Source: RGIG4079 sp045646905 (GTDB lineage Bacteria; Bacteroidota; Bacteroidia; Bacteroidales; Muribaculaceae). Taken from it: a DNA stretch of 64,000 nucleotides. The DNA lies in contig JAZRLP010000024.1 of the NCBI GenBank assembly GCA_045646905.1, positions 62,001 to 126,000 of the forward strand, in the 5' to 3' direction. A model generated the notes under the pieces. That model was not told the origin of the DNA. It ran no database searches and saw only the letters and a list, made by a program, of their open reading frames with translations. Positions 34,722 through 41,953 of the stretch are shown here, one piece after another. The translations under genes and the position numbers were made by a program. Position 1 is the first letter of the stretch; every line of letters starts with the position of its first letter.

Positions 34722-37172
34722 TTATTTAATAATTATTTTAGTCGTTAGATTGTCGCAAGAGATGAAATACACCCCTGGCACAAGAATACTGGTATTAATC
34801 GTGTTTCCAATCTCGGAGGCTATTAATGAGCCTGTAATGGTATATATCTTGTAGGGTATGTTGTCGTGAATATTGAGTGTGATTGTTTCGCCTTGAGATG
34901 CGGGGTTGGGGTAGGCAAAAAGTGTAGTTGAAGCGTTGTCGATTAACACATCTTCTACTCCGGCATCGGGCGCAATTGCTGTGTGAACACCATAGATATG
35001 AGGTATTTCGATGCGTCCCACGGTGTTTACTGCATCGCCAAAGTAAACCGAAATGGCATTGATCGTGAGAGGATATATGCCGGCATCATTGGCATTGGCA
35101 ATGTCGCTTACAGGTATTACCACACGATTAATGGTGTTGGCAATGAGTGTGGGGGTTATTGTTATATTTGTGGCTTTAGCACCATGGCTTGGTGTTGCTT
35201 GAACGGTTATTTGCTTAATAGTGGCGTTGCCCGGGTTGAGTTGCAACTCAATAGAGTCGGGACGGCTCCATATTGCCAATTCTTTAGAGAGTCTCACATA
35301 TGCGTTGCGTGATGAACTGATAGTGTAGTCAACAGCAATGCCATTAGAGCCTAATGCGCTAACCGATTGGTTTTTTACGCCGCTTTTGGTGAGTTTCCAT
35401 GTAGAAATGTCGATATTTGTTTCGGCATCGTGGTAGCGCACTTCGGGAATCTCAACCTTCACGATGATAGTGTCGCTAATGTTGTCAACTATGCCATAAA
35501 CGCGAGTTGTGCCGTTTTTGATTCCATGAATAATACCATTTTCATCAACCGAAGCGGTAGAGTTATCGGCAACGCTCCAGTCTAATGCAATATTGTCAAG
35601 AGGCATTTGACGGCCAGATACGGTGGCCACAACTTCCATTGTGTAGTCATAGAAAGAGTTGACAACAACACTGTCGAGGCGGAATGATGGCACACCTCCC
35701 TCGATTGTTACGGGGATGGTTGTTGTAACATTACCAAGGCTTGCTGTAAGCATATGGCAGCCATCGCCTTTGGCAAATAGGGTAGAACCCTCATTAATTA
35801 TGTCGCCCAATTCACTGCTACATGAAAGGGTGTAATCGTTGACATTGGTGTCGATGAGTAGCCCATATTGGTTGTATCCGTAAATTACAGGTGTGTAGTT
35901 GCCATATTTGGGCATTTTTACGCTCCAGTCGGCAAATCTTATTTCGGTTATAACATTATCGGTGGGGGCATTTAAAACGGCAAATAGACCATTTGAAACG
36001 GCTCGTTCTTTGCCGTCGCTGGGGTGGTTGACGATTCCAAAAGGCTCGAGATACATTCCCGACGAACCCCCACCATCAACATTGACAGCATCGTAGCAAC
36101 CGAGAATCTTCATCAAGTCGGCACCTTCGGGGTATGTGCAGCCGGTAGAAACACCACGACCATCAACAATGCACCACACCATTTTGCTACGGTCTTCGTT
36201 GTAGCCAAACATTGTGCGAGGGTTGTTGCTGTCGCGACTATTAATGAAGCGTATTGCTTCGTATATGACTTCACCTCGTTTAAGGATGACTACATCGCCA
36301 CCGCTACATTCCTTTATGTCGGGTGAAATACTATAATCTTGTAGAGAGATATTGCAATTTAATGTAAGTTGGTCGCCAACTTTGAGTTTGGCCAAAAGAG
36401 CTTCTTTTTCGGCTCCCATTGCGCTAATAACAACTTCGTCGTGAGTGATGGGAGTGCATCCAGCTGTAGTGGGCTCGGCAGTGACTATGAGTTTTATGGG
36501 TCGATTTATTCCCCATGATTCGCCATCGGCAAGTCGCACTCTCACATCGGTGCAACCACTCACGCGGGTTTGACGGCCATATTTTGAGTTAAATAGAACT
36601 ATTTCGTTGTCGTAAATATCTTGGTTTATGCGAGGGAGATTCACAACAGTGCCGTCGGGCAAACTGATTGTGAATGATTGAGTAGGATTATCACACCACA
36701 TATTTTTGTTATAGTCCATAAAGAAATGGCCATAATCGGCAGCTGCGAGATAACCTGTTCCAGCAATTTCTCCATTCATTATGCAATCCATATGGGGTTG
36801 TCCGGCATATTGGGGCACATATGAAGTGGTAATATAGAAATCGGCATTTACTGCGGCAAAATAGTGAGTGTTTTCGTTTGATTTTCGTTTGGCAATGCTC
36901 GAGATTTGCTCGGTGGTGAGGGTGGTGTCATTGCCTATTTCCATACGATATTCAACATTGTCATATCCCTTCATATCCATTTCAAGGATGAATACATTGA
37001 GATTTTTTGTCTCGGAACGCATATTTAGTGCTGTGTGAGTAGTGCCAGGTCCAGCCTTGTAATGTTGCAAGGTGTCAACTGTAAACTCTGCCCCTTGTAG
37101 CATCTCAACGCGATTGGCATAGCCATAAAAGGAGAGTAACAATGCAGCAGCAAGAGAGATGATAAATCGCAT
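34722..37172 (-). CDS. Secreted phosphodiester glycosidase (NAGPA-type), paralogue 2
   Basis: An 816-residue protein. The ATG at 37172 is chosen because it starts a signal peptide (MRFIISLAAALLLSFYGYA); an in-frame start 11 codons earlier would spoil it and overlap a terminator hairpin region. The glycosidase domain shows FAAVNADFY, PRTMFGYN, MVWCIVDGRG and AVNVDGGGSSGMYL. The Ig-like domain and everything to ~residue 740 are nearly the same as in paralogue 1 (for example KELAIWSRPDSIELQLNPGN in both), while the catalytic halves differ much more. The tail has AYPNPASQGETITL and KIIIK, a T9SS type A signal. It is cotranscribed with paralogue 1. Confidence 0.87.
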   Translation of the reverse strand: MRFIISLAAALLLSFYGYANRVEMLQGAEFTVDTLQHYKAGPGTTHTALNMRSETKNLNVFILEMDMKGYDNVEYRMEIGNDTTLTTEQISSIAKRKSNENTHYFAAVNADFYITTSYVPQYAGQPHMDCIMNGEIAGTGYLAAADYGHFFMDYNKNMWCDNPTQSFTISLPDGTVVNLPRINQDIYDNEIVLFNSKYGRQTRVSGCTDVRVRLADGESWGINRPIKLIVTAEPTTAGCTPITHDEVVISAMGAEKEALLAKLKVGDQLTLNCNISLQDYSISPDIKECSGGDVVILKRGEVIYEAIRFINSRDSNNPRTMFGYNEDRSKMVWCIVDGRGVSTGCTYPEGADLMKILGCYDAVNVDGGGSSGMYLEPFGIVNHPSDGKERAVSNGLFAVLNAPTDNVITEIRFADWSVKMPKYGNYTPVIYGYNQYGLLIDTNVNDYTLSCSSELGDIINEGSTLFAKGDGCHMLTASLGNVTTTIPVTIEGGVPSFRLDSVVVNSFYDYTMEVVATVSGRQMPLDNIALDWSVADNSTASVDENGIIHGIKNGTTRVYGIVDNISDTIIVKVEIPEVRYHDAETNIDISTWKLTKSGVKNQSVSALGSNGIAVDYTISSSRNAYVRLSKELAIWSRPDSIELQLNPGNATIKQITVQATPSHGAKATNITITPTLIANTINRVVIPVSDIANANDAGIYPLTINAISVYFGDAVNTVGRIEIPHIYGVHTAIAPDAGVEDVLIDNASTTLFAYPNPASQGETITLNIHDNIPYKIYTITGSLIASEIGNTINTSILVPGVYFISCDNLTTKIIIK

Positions 37173-37190
37173 GGTATTATAATTTAAAAG

Positions 37191-37215
37191 CCATAGGAGC
37201 ATCACGCTCCTATGG
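37191..37215 (-). terminator. Hairpin between glycosidase paralogues 3 and 2
   Basis: CCATAGGAGC and GCTCCTATGG form a perfect 10-pair stem with a five-base loop; on the minus strand CTTTTAAATT follows. It lies 21 bases after the stop of paralogue 3 and 19 bases before the start of paralogue 2, so it should act as a terminator or attenuator that lowers expression of paralogues 2 and 1. Confidence 0.7.
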
Positions 37216-37236
37216 CAATGTTATTAGAGTTGTATA

Positions 37237-39732
37237 TTATTTAATAATCAATTGAGCTACTGCAACAGTATCGTTGTCGATGACTTTCACGATATAAGAG
37301 CCACTTACGAGGGCTGCAGTAGCAAGTTGATTGCCTTCACCTTTAGCTACCAATGCACCTGCAATTGAGTAGATTTCCCATGTAGCATCTTCCGATGCGT
37401 TGATGGCTGCATTTTCACCTTGAGCAACAGGGTTGGGGGCAACAACTAATGATTGCATATTTGCACCGTCGGCGATAATGCCTTCTACACCAGCTTCGGG
37501 AGCGTTTTTGTAAACAGCTTCAAATCCGCTTATGTCGATGTGGCCCACTTCGTTGGTTTTGCCTTTGGGTGAAATAGAGATTGATTTAAACAAGATAGGA
37601 TAGATGCCTATGTCGTTAGGGTCGCCAATTGCGCTCACTGGGATTGAAAGAACATTTTCTTTATTAGCTTCAATTGTAGTGAAAGAGGTGTTTACTGCAC
37701 GACCATTGTTAGGAACAAGGTTGATACCTACATTAGTGATTGAAAGAGCGCCTGGGTTGATGCGAATTTGGATAGTGTCGGGGAGACTCCAAATCTTAAT
37801 ATCCTTTGACAAGGTGATTTTAGATGAACGAGAAGAAGAAATGATGAAGTCGAGAGCAAAGCCTGAAGGAAGTTGGCTCATTGCTAATTCCTTAACACCA
37901 CTCACGCTCTTTGACCAAGTTGAATCAACGATTACTGGGTCGATAGGCATTGTGCGAGAAGTAGGACACTCAACAGTGAGGTTTAATTTGTATTCTCTAT
38001 CACCAAACAAGCCGATGAGGTCAGTTGAACCGTTGGCTTGACCTTTAACGATACCATTTTCGTTTACAGTAGCAACAGCAGCATCACCCGATGACCATGA
38101 AAGAGCACGAGGGTCGAGAGGCATATAGGTAGTATTTACCATTGCTTGCACATCAACAGGCCATTCACGATAGTTATCGATGAGCACTGAGTCATATTTC
38201 AATTCGGCTGTGCCAGTAGTACTAATTGTTACAGGAATAGTAGCTGATACACCATTGTATGTAGCAGTGAGGGCGTGAGTGCCTTCGCCAATGGCAAAGA
38301 GGGTAGAGTCGTTGAGGATTTCACCAAGACCTTCGGGGCAAGAGAGTGTAAAGCCTTTGAGGTCGTTGTTAATCATTTTGCCATATTTGTTATAAGCATA
38401 GATTGTGGGAGTATATGCACCATATTTAGGAGCTTCCATTACCCAATCTTTAAATTGAATTTCAGCAACAACATCATCTTCGGGAGCTTCAAGAACAGCG
38501 AAGATAGCATTACCTACAGCACGCTCTTTGCCATCGCTACAGTTGTTGCGCACGCCAAGACCTTGAGTGTAGAGGGTAGATGAACCACCACCATCAACAT
38601 TGAGCGCTTCGTAGGCACCTGCATAGCGCATTACATCGGCAAGCATTGATGTGCGTACACCAGCCGATTGAGCCGAACGACCATCAATAACCATCATGAT
38701 GATACTATCGCCAGTTTGGCTCACACCAAGCGATGTGCGAGGGTGAAGAGCCGATGCGTCGGCGCGTTCTGATTCGGTATCGAGAGTTTCGCCACCACCC
38801 ACATTTTTGGGGTTGCCCGATACGATTTGAGCAGGATAGATGCGTTTGTCGCCGAGGAGAACAATTTGATCAAATTCCACGATATCACCAACCTTTAACG
38901 ATTTTACAAAGTCGATTGCGCCAGTGTTGCAACCACTTGTGCTGGTGCCATTGCCATGGATAACAAAGCCGTCAGAAGGGATAGCACGGTCACCATCGGT
39001 TGTTGCAGTAGAAGTGATTTCCATGCGATATTTGCCACCTGCATAGAAGTTGTCGCCTTCAACAAGTTTTGCAGTAACTTCAGCACAAGCTTCGGCTCTG
39101 TCGGTGTTGTTGGTAGTGCCAAAATAGCGAGGAGTATATATAGTGATACCATTGCTTGGTGACATCACATTGACACCTTTAAAGAGTGTAACTTTATCGC
39201 CAAGAGTAGCTGTGCCAGTGTAGTAGTTAAGGCGTCCCACATGAGCATTGCCATCGGTGTCGATAGTGAATTGGTAGTTAGAGTTAGAAGTTTTGTAAAC
39301 TTCGCGGTCAACAGTACAAGAGGTTGTAGGACGACCTACAAATGAAGAACCGTTGGTAGCATTACCGCTTGTAGAGTAGAAGTCACCATTGGTTCCGGCA
39401 AAATAAGAAAGGCCTTCGGTCGATTTGTTTTTTGCCATTGATGAAGGAGTTGCAGTTCCACCTACTTTGTCGGTAGCACACACCGCACGCATTGATACAC
39501 CAGGGGTGGTTTTGTCAATGGTGAGGTAGAATACTTGCAAGTTAGAAGTGGGACCATTGAGTTGTAATTGGGTTTGAGTGGTTCCAGGACCTACTTTTGC
39601 GTGGAAAACAGTGTCGAGGGTGTATTGAACACCACGAATGTCGATAGTCTTGGTATATCTACCGGCATTTGAAATGGTCGGCATTAGGGCTATTGAAGCA
39701 GCCGACAAAGCTAAAAGTAAAGATTTTTTCAT
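37237..39732 (-). CDS. Secreted phosphodiester glycosidase (NAGPA-type), paralogue 3
   Basis: An 831-residue protein beginning at the ATG at 39732, which starts a signal peptide (MKKSLLLALSAASIALMPTISNAG); an earlier in-frame codon lies upstream of the promoter box region and is unlikely. The catalytic domain has FAGTNGDFY, HPRTSLGVSQTG, IMMVIDGRSAQ and ALNVDGGGSSTLY. A Big_2-like domain (ALSWSSGDAAVATVNENGIV) follows, and the tail shows VAPNPVAQGENAAI, GALVAKGEGNQLATAAL and AQLIIK, a T9SS type A signal very like that of paralogue 1 (GNQIATNGL). It is the first gene of the cluster. Confidence 0.88.
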   Translation of the reverse strand: MKKSLLLALSAASIALMPTISNAGRYTKTIDIRGVQYTLDTVFHAKVGPGTTQTQLQLNGPTSNLQVFYLTIDKTTPGVSMRAVCATDKVGGTATPSSMAKNKSTEGLSYFAGTNGDFYSTSGNATNGSSFVGRPTTSCTVDREVYKTSNSNYQFTIDTDGNAHVGRLNYYTGTATLGDKVTLFKGVNVMSPSNGITIYTPRYFGTTNNTDRAEACAEVTAKLVEGDNFYAGGKYRMEITSTATTDGDRAIPSDGFVIHGNGTSTSGCNTGAIDFVKSLKVGDIVEFDQIVLLGDKRIYPAQIVSGNPKNVGGGETLDTESERADASALHPRTSLGVSQTGDSIIMMVIDGRSAQSAGVRTSMLADVMRYAGAYEALNVDGGGSSTLYTQGLGVRNNCSDGKERAVGNAIFAVLEAPEDDVVAEIQFKDWVMEAPKYGAYTPTIYAYNKYGKMINNDLKGFTLSCPEGLGEILNDSTLFAIGEGTHALTATYNGVSATIPVTISTTGTAELKYDSVLIDNYREWPVDVQAMVNTTYMPLDPRALSWSSGDAAVATVNENGIVKGQANGSTDLIGLFGDREYKLNLTVECPTSRTMPIDPVIVDSTWSKSVSGVKELAMSQLPSGFALDFIISSSRSSKITLSKDIKIWSLPDTIQIRINPGALSITNVGINLVPNNGRAVNTSFTTIEANKENVLSIPVSAIGDPNDIGIYPILFKSISISPKGKTNEVGHIDISGFEAVYKNAPEAGVEGIIADGANMQSLVVAPNPVAQGENAAINASEDATWEIYSIAGALVAKGEGNQLATAALVSGSYIVKVIDNDTVAVAQLIIK

Positions 39733-39774
39733 ATATTTAGGGTTTAAGATTATTATTCGTAAATGAGTAATATG

Positions 39775-39782
39775 CAAAGATA
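39775..39782 (-). promoter_or_regulatory. -7 box TATCTTTG of the glycosidase cluster
   Basis: On the minus strand TATCTTTG fits TAnnTTTG and lies 42 bases before the ATG of paralogue 3. No TTTG at the expected -33 position; the upstream sequence is nearly all A and T. Confidence 0.5.
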
Positions 39783-39836
39783 TAAATTATTCTCAATAAT
39801 TATATAATAAATACCAAAATTTTGAAAAATAAAAAA

Positions 39837-39869
39837 TAGAGGTTGCTAATTGAGAAAAAGCAACCTCTA
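39837..39869 (-). terminator. Terminator of the 199-residue unknown gene
   Basis: TAGAGGTTGC and GCAACCTCTA form a perfect 10-pair stem with a 13-base loop; on the minus strand TTTTTTATTTTTC follows. It lies 24 bases after the stop of the gene. Confidence 0.85.
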
Positions 39870-39893
39870 ATGATATGTTTTGTTGATTAAGGT

Positions 39894-40493
39894 TTAATCT
39901 TTAATTATTTCTAAAGTAGTCAATCCGTTGCGTTGCCCCACTACATAACGAGCATCGGGATTTGGCTCGCCATTCTCTTCGGCGCGTTGGAATAAATCAA
40001 GGTATAATTCGCGCCCTTTTTCAAATAGAAGACAAGAAAAACTGTCGCCGGGGTTGATAGATGAATTTTCGGTGCGTATCACTTCAAAGCGATTGTTGCC
40101 GAGGTATTTAATCTCGCAAATGCGGTCGGGCTGCCAGCCAAGTAATAAGCGAGTACCTTCTTTAAGAGATTGAGCGCTAATGGCTTTTGTGAGGAATAGG
40201 TCAGACTCTTTGCCACTCTCAATGCGAAGAATGTTGCAAAAATTATCCCAGTTTTTTGCTCCAATATATCGAGAGAGTACATCAAGAGTGCGTCGCGATA
40301 CGGTATCATATCCACGAGTTGAGTAGCCCCACACTCGTTCAAGTGTGGTTTCTGACATGTGTTCGTGTAACTCCTTTTCCAATTCAGCAACCAATTGAAT
40401 GAAATGGAAATGAGTGTCAAGAGCCAATTGGGATTTCTCTTTTACGCGACTGCGTAATGTGGCTATTTCGGGTAGATTTGTTTTAAAATTCAT
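39894..40493 (-). CDS. Unknown protein divergent from the Ser/Thr kinase gene
   Basis: A 199-residue soluble protein. The ATG at 40493 is chosen because the longer in-frame option would run across the promoter region into the kinase gene on the other strand. The first ~100 residues are helical and contain ETTLERVWGYSTRGYDTVSRRTLDVLSRYIG, with a Thr-Val-Ser-Arg-Arg-Thr-Leu core that looks like the recognition helix of a helix-turn-helix, followed by WDNF. The last ~90 residues are strand-rich (CEIKYLGNNRFEVIRT; PDARYVVGQRNGLTTLEII). I do not recognise the family; a DNA-binding N-terminus is inference. The head-to-head layout with a kinase gene suggests related function or shared control. Confidence 0.75.
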   Translation of the reverse strand: MNFKTNLPEIATLRSRVKEKSQLALDTHFHFIQLVAELEKELHEHMSETTLERVWGYSTRGYDTVSRRTLDVLSRYIGAKNWDNFCNILRIESGKESDLFLTKAISAQSLKEGTRLLLGWQPDRICEIKYLGNNRFEVIRTENSSINPGDSFSCLLFEKGRELYLDLFQRAEENGEPNPDARYVVGQRNGLTTLEIIKD

Positions 40494-40501
40494 AACAGTT
40501 A

Positions 40502-40532
40502 CAAAAATAATTACTATTTTTGGGATTGCAAA
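40502..40532 (-). promoter_or_regulatory. Promoter of the unknown gene, TTTG-N19-TATTTTTG (minus strand), overlapping the kinase promoter
   Basis: On the minus strand TTTG (40532-40529) and TATTTTTG (40509-40502) are 19 bases apart, a full consensus match. The box ends only eight bases from the ATG, so the leader is very short or absent. A plus-strand box, TATTTTTG at 40515-40522, lies inside this promoter's spacer and points to the kinase gene. Confidence 0.65.
40515..40522 (+). promoter_or_regulatory. -7 box TATTTTTG of the kinase gene
   Basis: Fits TAnnTTTG and lies 38 bases before the kinase ATG. It overlaps the spacer of the opposing promoter, so polymerase can hardly occupy both at once. 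No -33 TTTG was seen. Confidence 0.5.
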
Positions 40533-40560
40533 ACCATAAAAACACCCCAAAAACGAGAAA

Positions 40561-41895
40561 ATGATAAGTGAAACATTTCGCCCGGTAACTTCAGGAATGA
40601 ATCTAAATGACTCATACACAGATGTGATGCTATTGAGAGAAGGTAGCATGTCGCGGTTGTATAGGGTGAGTAAAGCCGGCAAATATTTCATTATAAAGAC
40701 AACGAAAGACAACACGGCAATGCAACTTTCTATGCTAAAGCGTGAATATGAGTTGTCAATAAAGCTACAACATTATCATTTATCGCATGTATATACCTAT
40801 GAAGAACAATCGCCCGTAGGTCCTGGGATTGTTATGGAGTATATCGATGGGCGTGATTTGAATGAATATCTTGCCGAAAATCCCGATATTGATAGCCGTC
40901 GTAGAGTGTTTGCTCAATTACTTGAGGTGGTGAGCTATATACATAAGAATGGAATTATACACAACGATTTAAAACCCGAGAATATTCTCATCTCACGCGC
41001 AAATGATGATGTGAAGTTGCTCGACTTTGGGTTGAGTAATAGCGATGCTCATTATTTGACCAAGTCAATGGGAGGTACTCGTGAGTATGCATCACCCGAG
41101 CTGTTGGCTCAAAGCGAAGATATCGATGCGCGCAGTGATATTTATTCATTAGGGCACATATTGCGAAAAATGTTCCCTCATAATTATCGAGGTTGTGCGC
41201 GCAAGTGCCTGTGTGTGAAGCGCGAAGATCGTTGGGTGAATGTCGATCAACTATATCGCAATTTCCGTCGCAGTGGGCATCCAGTATTTGGGCTGATAAT
41301 TGTGATTTTGATAGGCGCAGTTCTTGGTGTGTCATATTTGCTAAATGATGGAGGAATTAATGAGGAGCAACAACGCGAATTGCTCGACTCGCTTTCAATC
41401 GCACGCGATGCAATGGTGAAAGCGCAAAAAGATGCCGCCGAAGCAAAACAAGAAGCCACTATTGCGCAGCAACAATTTGACTCAATTCGTGATGTTCAAG
41501 CCAAAACCGAGGCCGAACGCCAACAATGGGAGGAAACGAAAAATTTGGCGGTAAATGAAATGAAGAAGCAACTGAATGGTTGTTATCAATTGGCATCTGA
41601 TTCAATTGAAAAGACACCATATATGAGTTTTGCTTATCAAATATTAAAAAATTATACCATTAAAGCACAAGAGATAAAGAATAAATATATTGCATCGGCC
41701 GCTGATGAAACGATAGGAAGTATAATAGTTTCAACATTTGAAACGAGCAATTCGGAATATTCTAACGCATTAAATAACAAAGCAAAGTCAAAGCCAAATA
41801 TGTATGATAAAATTGATGAATTGGGAGTCAAGAAAATTGAGTTCTATAATTCGTTATTGCAAAAGGGGCTGCCCTTCCGAGAATATGAAGAATAG
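40561..41895 (+). CDS. Hanks-type serine/threonine protein kinase with one TM helix and coiled coil
   Basis: A 444-residue membrane kinase. Residues ~18-235 form the kinase domain: FIIKTTKD (ATP-binding Lys), KREYELSIKL (helix C Glu), catalytic loop HNDLKPENIL, metal-binding DFG in KLLDFGLSN and the GGTREYASPEL activation/APE segment. The catalytic His-Arg-Asp is His-Asn-Asp, and the Gly-rich loop is degenerate (REGSMSRLY), though Lys, Glu, both Asp and Asn are kept, so activity is likely. One TM helix lies at ~240-262, followed by an Ala/Gln/Glu-rich coiled coil (~268-340) and a helical end (PYMSFAYQIL..., IEFYNSLLQKGLPFREYEE). With the kinase inside, the coiled-coil part would be in the periplasm and could be the sensor (inference). 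Confidence 0.9.
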   Translation: MISETFRPVTSGMNLNDSYTDVMLLREGSMSRLYRVSKAGKYFIIKTTKDNTAMQLSMLKREYELSIKLQHYHLSHVYTYEEQSPVGPGIVMEYIDGRDLNEYLAENPDIDSRRRVFAQLLEVVSYIHKNGIIHNDLKPENILISRANDDVKLLDFGLSNSDAHYLTKSMGGTREYASPELLAQSEDIDARSDIYSLGHILRKMFPHNYRGCARKCLCVKREDRWVNVDQLYRNFRRSGHPVFGLIIVILIGAVLGVSYLLNDGGINEEQQRELLDSLSIARDAMVKAQKDAAEAKQEATIAQQQFDSIRDVQAKTEAERQQWEETKNLAVNEMKKQLNGCYQLASDSIEKTPYMSFAYQILKNYTIKAQEIKNKYIASAADETIGSIIVSTFETSNSEYSNALNNKAKSKPNMYDKIDELGVKKIEFYNSLLQKGLPFREYEE

Positions 41896-41941
41896 TGGCT
41901 TTGTTTGGACTAATTTTATGCAATTTGTGGATTGAAAGTGT

Positions 41942-41949
41942 TATCTTTG
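41942..41949 (+). promoter_or_regulatory. -7 box TATCTTTG immediately before the DEAD-box helicase gene
   Basis: TATCTTTG fits TAnnTTTG and ends only four bases before the ATG at 41954. If used, transcription would start at or next to the start codon, giving a leaderless mRNA. The -33 region has TTTG at 41924-41927, with a spacer (14 bases) too short for the consensus. Confidence 0.45.
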
Positions 41950-41953
41950 TAGA

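Noticed and set aside
40494..40715. Longer start for the unknown gene at 39894 (273 residues)
   Set aside because: The extension would run through the promoter boxes and into the kinase coding region on the other strand and has no sequence character of a real N-terminus.
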